In this document: in pieces, positions 40,316-46,461 of the stretch
Numbering within the stretch: position 1 is the first letter of the stretch
Layout of the letters: every line of letters starts with the position of its first letter
Assembly (NCBI GenBank): GCA_029263355.1
Contig: JAJCXQ010000249.1
Location: 1-46,461, forward strand
From: Acidobacteriota bacterium
GTDB taxonomy: Bacteria; Acidobacteriota; Thermoanaerobaculia; Multivoradales; J023
DNA: 46,461 nucleotides
Direction of reading: 5' to 3'
Position numbers and translations under genes: made by a program
The notes under the pieces: generated by a model
What the model was told of the DNA's origin: nothing
Seen by the model: the letters and a program-made list of their open reading frames with translations, nothing else
The model's database searches: none

Positions 40316-40561
40316 ATGGCCTGGGACGAAGAAGAAGACAACACTGTCTACAAAGTCGTGATCAACCATGAGGAGCAGTACTCCATCTGGCCAGCCGATC
40401 GCGAGAATGCTCTGGGTTGGAATGATGCAGGTCCAACCGGTACCAAGAAAGAGGCTCTCGACTACATCGAAGAGGTGTGGACCGACATGCGTCCATTGAG
40501 TCTGCGCAAGAAGATGGAAGAGGATGCGCGCAATGCCGCGGCGGGCAAAGGCGACAACTAA
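40316..40561 (+). CDS. MbtH-family protein
   Basis: The 81-residue product matches the MbtH family. It has [15 protein letters not shown], the [11 protein letters not shown] core, and the invariant [18 protein letters not shown] tail with its conserved Trp, Thr-Asp-Met-Arg-Pro. GAGGAG lies about 6 bases before the ATG. MbtH proteins bind and activate adenylation domains of nonribosomal peptide synthetases. No synthetase gene is in the window, so its partner must be elsewhere. Between htpG and this gene (40019-40315) lies a leader with a GCCGGA/TCCGGC palindrome at 40279-40296. The acidic protein at 40645 follows after 83 bp. Confidence 0.93.
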   Translation: MAWDEEEDNTVYKVVINHEEQYSIWPADRENALGWNDAGPTGTKKEALDYIEEVWTDMRPLSLRKKMEEDARNAAAGKGDN

Positions 40562-40644
40562 GTCACCGAAACCCCGCCAGCGAGCGCTGCAAAGCTCTTC
40601 CGCTAATCGCAGATGACGATCTAAATCCTAGGAGATCTAGCAAC

Positions 40645-40995
40645 ATGTCAGAGATGGGAAAGTACTGCAAAGCCTACTATGCCAAGGACTTCCGGGCTCT
40701 TGATGGGTGGGAGGAGAACCTCGAGAATCTGCGCCCAGAGAGCAAGGAAGAAGACGGCAAGGACGTCGAGGTTCCCCGGACCGAGCTCAACGACGACGAC
40801 ATCCTCTATCTGCAAGAGAACTACACCGTCACCGACGGCATTTTCAAAGATGAGTACATCATCTTCGACAAGGTGACCGACCTGTGGAAGGATGCGTGTC
40901 ACAAAGAGCTCAGTTTTGAGATTCCGGTTTACGAGCCGATCGAGATCAAGACCGCTGAAGAAGCAGCGTCGGGTGATGCCGCAGGCGCGAGCTGA
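40645..40995 (+). CDS. Conserved acidic small protein of unknown function
   Basis: The ATG at 40645 has AGGAG 10 bases upstream; an open frame extends back to 40477. The 116-residue product is acidic. Notable parts are GKYCKAYYAKDFRALDGWEE near the start, VEVPRTELNDDDILYLQENY, VTDGIFKDEYIIFDKV and FEIPVYEP. I have a recollection of a similar KYCKAY...YLQENYTVTDGI family in cyanobacteria and other natural-product-rich bacteria, without a known role. It sits behind the MbtH gene in the same direction, so a link to nonribosomal peptide synthesis is possible but unproven. Confidence 0.65.
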   Translation: MSEMGKYCKAYYAKDFRALDGWEENLENLRPESKEEDGKDVEVPRTELNDDDILYLQENYTVTDGIFKDEYIIFDKVTDLWKDACHKELSFEIPVYEPIEIKTAEEAASGDAAGAS

Positions 40996-41023
40996 CGTTT
41001 CGCCCATATCCTAGAAAACACGA

Positions 41024-41112
41024 TAGCTGGTGGTCGCGTAGCTGGTGGCCGTGGCCGAGTTAGCTGGTGACCCGCTAGCTGGTGACCGCGCTGCCGCGCT
41101 CGGTCACCGGCT
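41024..41112. repeat. Short repeat cluster ending in a strong terminator-like hairpin
   Basis: TAGCTGGTG starts at 41024, 41039, 41061 and 41076. The last copy, AGCTGGTGACCG (41077-41088), pairs with CGGTCACCGGCT (41101-41112), a 12-bp stem with one G-T pair and a 12-nt loop. It lies between two convergent genes. No T tract follows. Confidence 0.6.
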
Positions 41113-41155
41113 GGTCCAAGGTTGTTCGCAACCCTGCCGAGAGCGATCCGGGAGA

Positions 41156-42016
41156 CTAATTGAGGGCTCCGAGCTCTCTCAATAGCTCGAGCGAGTTGTT
41201 GCGAACTTCGGGCCGAGGATGCAGCGACAGGGCGTGGCGCAGGGCTTCGATCGCGAGCTCCCGGTCGCCGTTGCGGAGATAGGCTTCCCCCAGGCTATCG
41301 AAGGAGTTGGCCGCCTGCGGATAGGCTGCCACGTTGAGCCGCAAAACCTCGACGGCTAAGGCGGTTTGGTTCTGGTTCAGGAGCTCGTAGCCATAGGCAT
41401 TGACCGCGCTCGGTCCCCACAGCTGGCGGTCGGGGTCTTGGCTCTGCACCGCCTCGAATAGGCGACGTGCGTTGTCCGGGCCCTGGTGGACCAGGACGCT
41501 CATCAGCTCGCTCTGCATGGGGGGCGCTTCGGAGAGGCGGCCGTCTTCGAGCAGGGTCATGATGTCGCGATCCGAACGGTTCGGGATCCGCTCGAGCTCC
41601 AGATCCTCTTCCAGACCGTGGTGGCTTAACATTCCGCTGAGCGTGCCACGGCGCAGCAGTGCTTCCAGGACGGCGCCTGAACCCATCTTGAAACTCAGCC
41701 GATCCCCGTCGAAACGGACATGGCGCATCGCTTGATCCCGGCGACCGAACCGGCTGTCGAGATAGGTGACGGTGAGCGACCCGTCGTCCTCGCGCTGGAT
41801 CAAGAAGGGCCCCCATGGCTCGGTCACCTGAGCGCGTGCGTCGAGCTTGCGGCCTTCCCACAGGCCGACGATCGGATCGTCGTCGGATGCAGCGCAGACG
41901 GCAGCCGAGCTGGTAGCCAACAAGGTCCCCAGCAACAAGGTGACCAGCAATAGGGTCCCCACGCCCTTCGTCCCCACGCCCTTCGTCCCCACGCACTTCG
42001 TCCTTATCGGCCTCAC
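41156..42016 (-). CDS. Exported TPR-containing protein
   Basis: The start is taken as GTG at 42016 because GGAGG lies 5 bases upstream; GTG at 42040 is open too. The product has 286 residues. A signal peptide with an odd n-region (KCVGTKGVGTKGVGT) ends near SSAAVCAAS. Residues about 35-120 form a beta-rich domain (IVGLWEGRKLD, LIQREDDGSLTVTYLD) like those of secreted hydrolase companions. Residues about 175-286 contain two to three TPRs (NAYGYELLNQNQTALAVEVL, SFDSLGEAYLRNGDRELAIE). It probably acts as a periplasmic scaffold; no catalytic motif is seen. Confidence 0.7.
   Translation of the reverse strand: MRPIRTKCVGTKGVGTKGVGTLLLVTLLLGTLLATSSAAVCAASDDDPIVGLWEGRKLDARAQVTEPWGPFLIQREDDGSLTVTYLDSRFGRRDQAMRHVRFDGDRLSFKMGSGAVLEALLRRGTLSGMLSHHGLEEDLELERIPNRSDRDIMTLLEDGRLSEAPPMQSELMSVLVHQGPDNARRLFEAVQSQDPDRQLWGPSAVNAYGYELLNQNQTALAVEVLRLNVAAYPQAANSFDSLGEAYLRNGDRELAIEALRHALSLHPRPEVRNNSLELLRELGALN
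41955..41999. repeat. Three tandem 15-bp units inside a signal-peptide coding region
   Basis: GTCCCCACGCCCTTC occurs at 41955-41969 and 41970-41984, with a one-base variant at 41985-41999. On the coding (minus) strand it encodes repeated VGTKG. A change in copy number would lengthen the n-region by 5 residues without shifting the frame. Confidence 0.85.
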
Positions 42017-42222
42017 CGCATCCTCCAGAATGCTGCCCACCGGTTCGACTCCAGGTTACCCGAAGCCAGCCCTCTGGGCGAGGGTTGGCATCCAAGGTGA
42101 GTCGTGCCAGGAGCCAGGACGTGTCTTAGCTGCGATGTAACCGGCGAGAGAAAAGGAGCATCGAAGTTTGAAACTGGGGTGCTTCAGTAACCTCGTCCCA
42201 CTCTTCGCACAAGGAATCCACA

Positions 42223-42693
42223 ATGCGCCAACGATCACATCGAATCTTTCGCCGACTCGCGTTGGCGATCCCGCTGTTCACTTGGCTCGCCGGCTCGGCT
42301 GCGCTGGCGGTGGACCCTGTGTACACCGCACGTTTCAGCGATGTCGCGATCAGGGGTTATGACCCGGTGGCCTATTTCGAAGATGGCAAACCGGTTGAGG
42401 GTGATGACGCCTTCAGTTACGAGTGGCAGGGCGCGGAATGGCATTTCGCCTCGCAGCGCCACCGTGATCTATTCGCGGCCAATCCTGAAGGGTATGCACC
42501 GCAGTACGGCGGTTACTGTGCCTACGCCGTGAGCAAAGGCTCAACCGCCAGTATCGACCCTGAAGCCTGGGACATTTACGAAGGTAAGCTCTACCTCAAC
42601 TATAGTCTCGGGATCCAAAAGAAGTGGAAGCAAGATATTCCGGGTCGCATTGCCGCGGCTGACAAAGAGTGGCCCAAGATCCTGGCGGACTGA
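42223..42693 (+). CDS. Exported YHS-domain protein
   Basis: The 156-residue product has a signal peptide ending in ALA (about residue 29). It then carries the YHS-like signature seen in periplasmic members: GYDPVAYFEDGKPVEG, YEWQGAEWHFAS and the conserved PQYGGYCAYAVSKG. A C-terminal LYLNYSLGIQKKWKQD completes the fold. YHS domains are small beta/alpha modules often tied to metal or redox handling, but the role of this secreted subgroup is unknown. AAGGA lies 8 bases before the ATG. The DoxX-like gene follows after 37 bp. Confidence 0.85.
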   Translation: MRQRSHRIFRRLALAIPLFTWLAGSAALAVDPVYTARFSDVAIRGYDPVAYFEDGKPVEGDDAFSYEWQGAEWHFASQRHRDLFAANPEGYAPQYGGYCAYAVSKGSTASIDPEAWDIYEGKLYLNYSLGIQKKWKQDIPGRIAAADKEWPKILAD

Positions 42694-42730
42694 GCTCCCA
42701 GGACAACGATCAAAATCAGGAGACAGGACC

Positions 42731-43150
42731 ATGAGCCGACTCACCAAGACCCGACTGACTAAGACACAAAGCCGCATCAGTTGGATCGCTCAGCTAGCAG
42801 CGGCGGTGATTTTCCTGCAGACCTTGTTCTTCAAATTCACTGGTGCCCCGGAGTCGATTTACATCTTCGAGCAACTGGGGGCGGAGCCATGGGGCCGCTA
42901 TGGCTCAGGTATCTTCGAGCTGATCACCAGCATCCTGCTGCTTGTCCCCGCGACGGCCGCGATCGGTGGTGTGCTTTCGCTGGGAATGATCAGCGGCGCG
43001 ATCATCAGCCACCTGACAACCCTTGGCATCGAAGTGCAGGGTGATGGCGGCACGTTGTTCATTCTGGCCTGTGTCGTTTTTGTCGCCTCGGTAGTGGTCG
43101 TGTTCCTTCGTCGACACGAGTTGCCGATTGTTGGTTCGAAGTTTGACTGA
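42731..43150 (+). CDS. DoxX-like membrane protein
   Basis: The ATG at 42731 has AGGAGACAGG just upstream; the product has 139 residues with four membrane segments (about 18-36, 58-78, 80-98, 105-125). The pattern FLQTLFFKFTGAPES with GIFELITSILLLVP is that of the DoxX/DoxD-like family. Such proteins occur in redox-related membrane complexes, but most are uncharacterised. It probably forms an operon with the YHS-domain gene upstream, and converges with the TPR gene 6 bp away. Confidence 0.8.
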   Translation: MSRLTKTRLTKTQSRISWIAQLAAAVIFLQTLFFKFTGAPESIYIFEQLGAEPWGRYGSGIFELITSILLLVPATAAIGGVLSLGMISGAIISHLTTLGIEVQGDGGTLFILACVVFVASVVVVFLRRHELPIVGSKFD

Positions 43151-43156
43151 GTCGAG

Positions 43157-44743
43157 TTAGCCCTGCTGGCTATCGGTGGATTCGGCCTGGTGTTGGGCTT
43201 CCCGTAAACCGCGCTGAGCGTCGTCGAAATCAGGATCGAGCTGACTCGCCTGGCGAAAGTGCTCGATCGCCTTGCGGGGCGACTGTTGGCCGAGGGCGAG
43301 CATACCGAGGTTGAAGTGGGCGCGAGCACGCAGGGTCGGCTGGGCGCCTGGAGCGATCGCTAGCTGCCGCAGCAGCTCGCTGGAGCGCTCGGTATCTCCC
43401 AGCATGCCAAGGGCGGACGCCAAATTGAGCTTCTCTTGCGGATCGCTTGGTGGTGCTTCGACGGCGAGCTGTTGCAAGTCGGCGACCGCCTCCGGACGGC
43501 GCTTGAGCTCGGCCAACGTCAAGGCGCGTTGGAGACGGGCGGTGAGCTGGTGGGGGGCGCGAGCGAGGACACGGTTGTAGTGCATCAACGCGGTCTGCAA
43601 GTGACCGTGGCGCTGGTAGAGGGTGCCGAGCATCAGGTGGGCTTCGACGTAGTCGGGATGCAGCTCGACCGCTCGTAGCAGAAGTTGCTCGGCGCGTTTC
43701 AAGTCACCAGTTCTCGCCAATACGAAACCGAAGTCGTAGTTCAAGGTGGCATCGTCGGGTCGCAGGCCGAGGGCTTGTTCGAAATGGCTGACGGCGCCTT
43801 CTACGTCACCCGTTTCCCACAGCGCGGAAGCCAGGGCATGATGCGCCACCGGATCGTCGCTCCGCTTGGCGACAGCGTTGCGATATTCAACGATCTCATC
43901 GCTCACTGAGCCACCGAGGCTGGCGGCACTGCCGCGCAGTACCGCCGCTGCTGAGCTGTCAGCCAGAGCCCGAACGGCGGTGATTTCAGGATCGGCGCAG
44001 CCTGCCCAACCGCCGCGTGCGGGCCCTTGGCTGGCGGCGAGATCGAAGTGCTGTGCTGCTTCGTCGTCACGACCTATGCTCTGGAGAGCTCGCGCGAGCG
44101 AATAGTGCACCCGAGCGGCCGCTGGTTGTTGCTCCAGGACGTTGCGATAGTGGACGATAGCGTCCTCGGGGCGGCGACTCTCACGAGCGGCTTCTCCGAG
44201 CCCGAAACGGGCGCCAGCGCAGGCTGCGTCAGCTTGGATCGCTCGCTCGAAGAACGGAATTGCAGCCTCCGCCAGACCCCGGCCGAGTGCGGTGTGTCCA
44301 GCCCACAAACTGGCGGGAGGATCGTCGGGCCGTAGTCGCAGAGCCTCGTCGAGGGCACTGGCGGCGTGACGCAGGTCACCTTCCAGGTAGAGCAGGTAAC
44401 CGAGGAGATAAGCCCAGCGGAATACTTCTGGCTGGAGTTGCTGGGCGTTGCGGTAGCAGGCGATTGCCGGCTGCGGCAGCTCGTAGGCTTGATAGAGCCG
44501 GCCTAGGTCGCCGTAGGCTTCGCCGAGCTCCGCGGTTGGGGACGGGTCGGTCGTCAGAAGCGCGTCGAGCGCGGCGCGAGCAGCCCGCAGCTGCTGTTGA
44601 ACGTTGGGCTCCATGGCGTCGAGAGCAATGGGCTCCACCTCTATCAGCGATGCCCGTGTGGCGGCATGGTCCGGTGTCGAGCAGGCGGCGAGAGTCAGCA
44701 GGACGCTGAGGCATAGCCGCCTGCCCAGCCGGCGCCGATTCAT
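43157..44743 (-). CDS. TPR-repeat lipoprotein
   Basis: The start is taken as ATG at 44743; a GTG at 44761 would overlap the upstream stop by 4 bases (GTGA). The product has 528 residues. A signal peptide ends in a good lipobox (LTLAAC). About ten to twelve TPR units fill the rest (for example AIACYRNAQQLQPEVFRWAY, AIVHYRNVLEQQPAAARVHY, AVSHFEQALGLRPDDATLNY, AIEHFRQASQLDPDFDDAQR). It should be an outer- or inner-membrane-anchored scaffold. It is tightly linked to the upstream FG-GAP/UnbV gene, and this pairing of TPR and CRTAC1-like proteins is common in Acidobacteria-type genomes. Confidence 0.88.
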   Translation of the reverse strand: MNRRRLGRRLCLSVLLTLAACSTPDHAATRASLIEVEPIALDAMEPNVQQQLRAARAALDALLTTDPSPTAELGEAYGDLGRLYQAYELPQPAIACYRNAQQLQPEVFRWAYLLGYLLYLEGDLRHAASALDEALRLRPDDPPASLWAGHTALGRGLAEAAIPFFERAIQADAACAGARFGLGEAARESRRPEDAIVHYRNVLEQQPAAARVHYSLARALQSIGRDDEAAQHFDLAASQGPARGGWAGCADPEITAVRALADSSAAAVLRGSAASLGGSVSDEIVEYRNAVAKRSDDPVAHHALASALWETGDVEGAVSHFEQALGLRPDDATLNYDFGFVLARTGDLKRAEQLLLRAVELHPDYVEAHLMLGTLYQRHGHLQTALMHYNRVLARAPHQLTARLQRALTLAELKRRPEAVADLQQLAVEAPPSDPQEKLNLASALGMLGDTERSSELLRQLAIAPGAQPTLRARAHFNLGMLALGQQSPRKAIEHFRQASQLDPDFDDAQRGLREAQHQAESTDSQQG

Positions 44744-44757
44744 CGTTCCTAGACCGT

Positions 44758-46461
44758 TCACCCCTTGCTACCGCCTTGCCGCAAGGTGTTGTAACGCCCG
44801 ATATCGATGGTGTCACCGTCCCAGGTCTCGACCTGACCGTTGGGCCAGTGGACCGTCACGCGTTCGATTTTTCTGTTGATGTGATCCGAGCCGTTGCCGA
44901 GTCCGAAGAGCAAACGTGGGTCGCTGGCCGAGGCGTAGCTGCCGGCGGTCGAGACCCGGCGCCAGAGAGTGGTGCTGTTGGTCTGAACCACTCCGACCCA
45001 GGCTCCCAGCATGTCGCGGGGTGCGGTGTCGCGGGGTGGGTCGGCGCCAACGAGTCGCAAACCAACCCAGCTGTGATCTTGCCCGACGCGGTTGATCAGC
45101 ACTCGCAGCGGACCGGCGTTGTTGGCGATGACCACGTCGGTGTCGCCGTCATTGTCGATGTCGCCGATCGCGGCTCCACGACTCACCTCGACGAGATCGA
45201 AGGCCGGTCCGCCGAGCCCGCTGACCTCCTGTAGTTGGATACGACCGTCGGCGTCGGGACCGAGGTTGTGAAACAGCTGGTTCGGTTGCCGCAGCGGATG
45301 GGGATCCCCTGCCGCAACTTGCTCGGGAATGGTCTTGACCGCTCCGTTGACCGTCAGCAGGTCCAACCACCCATCGTTGTCGAGGTCGAGCCAGGCCGTG
45401 CCGAAGCCCGTCGCGTCCCAGGTCGCCATGTCGATGCCGACTTGTTTCGAAGCGTCGTCGAAGTTGCCGTGGCCATCGTTGCGATAGAGGGTGTGGGTTT
45501 CGCGAGTGAGATGGGTCATGAACAGGTCTTCGTCTCCATCGCGGTCAAAATCGGCGGCGCTGACCCCCATCGAGGCCTCGGCCTGACCGAGAGCGTTGAC
45601 CGCGCTTCCGGCGACGAAGGCGCGCTCCTGAAACATGACCTGTCCGGGCGCGGTGCTGTTCCCCTGGTTGATCCACATCAGATTGGGGGTACCGTCGTTG
45701 GCGACATAGAGGTCTGGCCAGCCGTCGCCGTCGAAGTCACCTACAGTGGCGCCGAGCGCACCGCCGCTGGCGGAGCGGATGCCGGCGCTGGCGGAGATAT
45801 CTTCGAAGCGGGCCGTACCCTCGCCGCCACGATTGCGAAAGAGGCGATCCGCAACCGGTTCATAAGATAGGGGGCCGCAATATTCGGGAGCCCCTGAAAC
45901 CTGACGGCAGAGTTTGTGGGTGGCGAGAGTGAAGTCGACGTAGTTGGCGACGAAGAGGTCGAGCCAGCCGTCGCGGTCGAAGTCGCAGAAGACTGCCGGA
46001 ACGCTCCACTCAGGATCGTCCGTCCCCGACTCACGGCTGATGTCCTCGAAGGTGCCGTCGCCACGATTGCGCCACAGCTGATTCCGTCCGAAGTTGGTGA
46101 CGTAGAGGTCGACCCAGCCGTCGTTGTCGATGTCGCCGGTGGCCACCCCCATGCCATAACCTCGGGCGTCGAGTTCGCTGGCGGTGGTGACGTCGGTCCA
46201 TTGCAGCTGGCGCGAGCCGTCGATCCCGATCGTCAAGTCGTTGCGGAACAGGCGGTCGCGGAGCTCGTCGGACGGTAGCGGGACAGAGCCGTTCACCGGG
46301 CTCCCTAACATGCCGCCTTGGACCGCATAGAGGTCGAGGTCACCGTCGTTGTCGTAGTCGAAGAGCGCTACGCCGGGGCCAACATGTTCGTTGAAGTAAT
46401 AGGCGCCGCTCATGCCGTTGAAGTGGACAAAATCGAGCCCGCTGGCATCGTCGGCGAGGGT
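44758..46461 (-). CDS. CRTAC1-type FG-GAP/VCBS repeat protein with ASPIC/UnbV domain (5' partial)
   Basis: The frame is open to the right edge, so the N-terminus is missing; 567 residues plus the stop codon are visible. The edge fragment reads DASGLDFVHFNGMSGAYYFN, the usual opening of the propeller. Calcium-binding FG-GAP/VCBS blades follow, each with a DxDxDGxxD loop (FDYDNDGDLDLYAVQGG, GDIDNDGWVDLYVTNFG, FDRDGWLDLFVANYV). The C-terminal 110 residues are an ASPIC/UnbV domain (HSWVGLRLVG, RVSTAGSYASASDPRLLFGL, VTVHWPNGQVETWDG). These are extracellular or periplasmic proteins of largely unknown role. The TPR gene downstream is probably in the same transcript. Confidence 0.93.
   Translation of the reverse strand, partial: TLADDASGLDFVHFNGMSGAYYFNEHVGPGVALFDYDNDGDLDLYAVQGGMLGSPVNGSVPLPSDELRDRLFRNDLTIGIDGSRQLQWTDVTTASELDARGYGMGVATGDIDNDGWVDLYVTNFGRNQLWRNRGDGTFEDISRESGTDDPEWSVPAVFCDFDRDGWLDLFVANYVDFTLATHKLCRQVSGAPEYCGPLSYEPVADRLFRNRGGEGTARFEDISASAGIRSASGGALGATVGDFDGDGWPDLYVANDGTPNLMWINQGNSTAPGQVMFQERAFVAGSAVNALGQAEASMGVSAADFDRDGDEDLFMTHLTRETHTLYRNDGHGNFDDASKQVGIDMATWDATGFGTAWLDLDNDGWLDLLTVNGAVKTIPEQVAAGDPHPLRQPNQLFHNLGPDADGRIQLQEVSGLGGPAFDLVEVSRGAAIGDIDNDGDTDVVIANNAGPLRVLINRVGQDHSWVGLRLVGADPPRDTAPRDMLGAWVGVVQTNSTTLWRRVSTAGSYASASDPRLLFGLGNGSDHINRKIERVTVHWPNGQVETWDGDTIDIGRYNTLRQGGSKG

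Noticed and set aside
44743..44761. GTG at 44761 as start of the TPR lipoprotein
   Set aside because: Possible because of the GTGA overlap, but the ATG at 44743 leaves a normal-length signal peptide and has AGGA upstream; kept only as an alternative.

Overview
This 46.5 kb chromosomal window is GC-rich, gene-dense bacterial DNA. The gene content is a CRTAC1-type FG-GAP/UnbV protein beside a TPR lipoprotein, a PQQ-type beta-propeller, a secreted S9 peptidase, an alpha-2-macroglobulin, a SpoIID/SPOR lipoprotein and LytS/LytTR signalling. This suggests a Gram-negative soil or marine lineage such as Acidobacteriota. That placement is inference from gene content only; no rRNA gene or phylogenetic marker was analysed.

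Layout. 1-5.6 kb: polysaccharide genes, namely the 3' end of a probable glycosyltransferase, a three-domain glycosyltransferase/methyltransferase/NodB-deacetylase, a cellulose-synthase-like glycosyltransferase and a secreted esterase. 5.8-8.2 kb: an antitoxin-like gene cut by an amber codon, and a prolyl oligopeptidase. 8.3-14.1 kb: a DnaC-like loader, a SPOR-SpoIID lipoprotein, a convincing unannotated small RNA on the minus strand, a PLP decarboxylase and a methyltransferase. 14.1-25.5 kb: the accessory core. On the minus strand lie a 2057-residue alpha-2-macroglobulin, a fused restriction-endonuclease/SMC-like ATPase, an HNH nuclease and an NlpC/P60 hydrolase. Divergent from them is a TIR-STAND protein with a foldable leader. 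The ATPase/HNH pair looks like a Septu (PtuA/PtuB) variant carrying a second nuclease domain, and is the best candidate for a little-described system. 25.6-31 kb: small membrane and P-loop genes, a tiny secreted peptide with its own terminator, a REP-associated tyrosine transposase, repeat debris, an ICMT-like methyltransferase abutting a truncated gene start, and an array of about seven 85-bp hairpin units. 31-38 kb: a membrane-anchored S33 hydrolase, a LytS/LytTR two-component pair, and a beta-propeller/LolA-like fusion. 38-46.5 kb: HtpG, an orphan MbtH with an acidic partner protein, small stress/redox-type proteins (YHS, DoxX), and a TPR/FG-GAP pair running off the right edge.

A cross-cutting observation is promoter architecture. 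Several genes lacking a Shine-Dalgarno sequence have a -10-like hexamer ending exactly 6-7 nt before the ATG (4591, 8366, 17033 minus, 23255 minus, 29468 minus, 32936). This is the geometry expected of leaderless mRNAs. Other genes here have ordinary GGAG-type ribosome binding sites. All assignments come from reading the sequence and from recalled family signatures; no database search was run.
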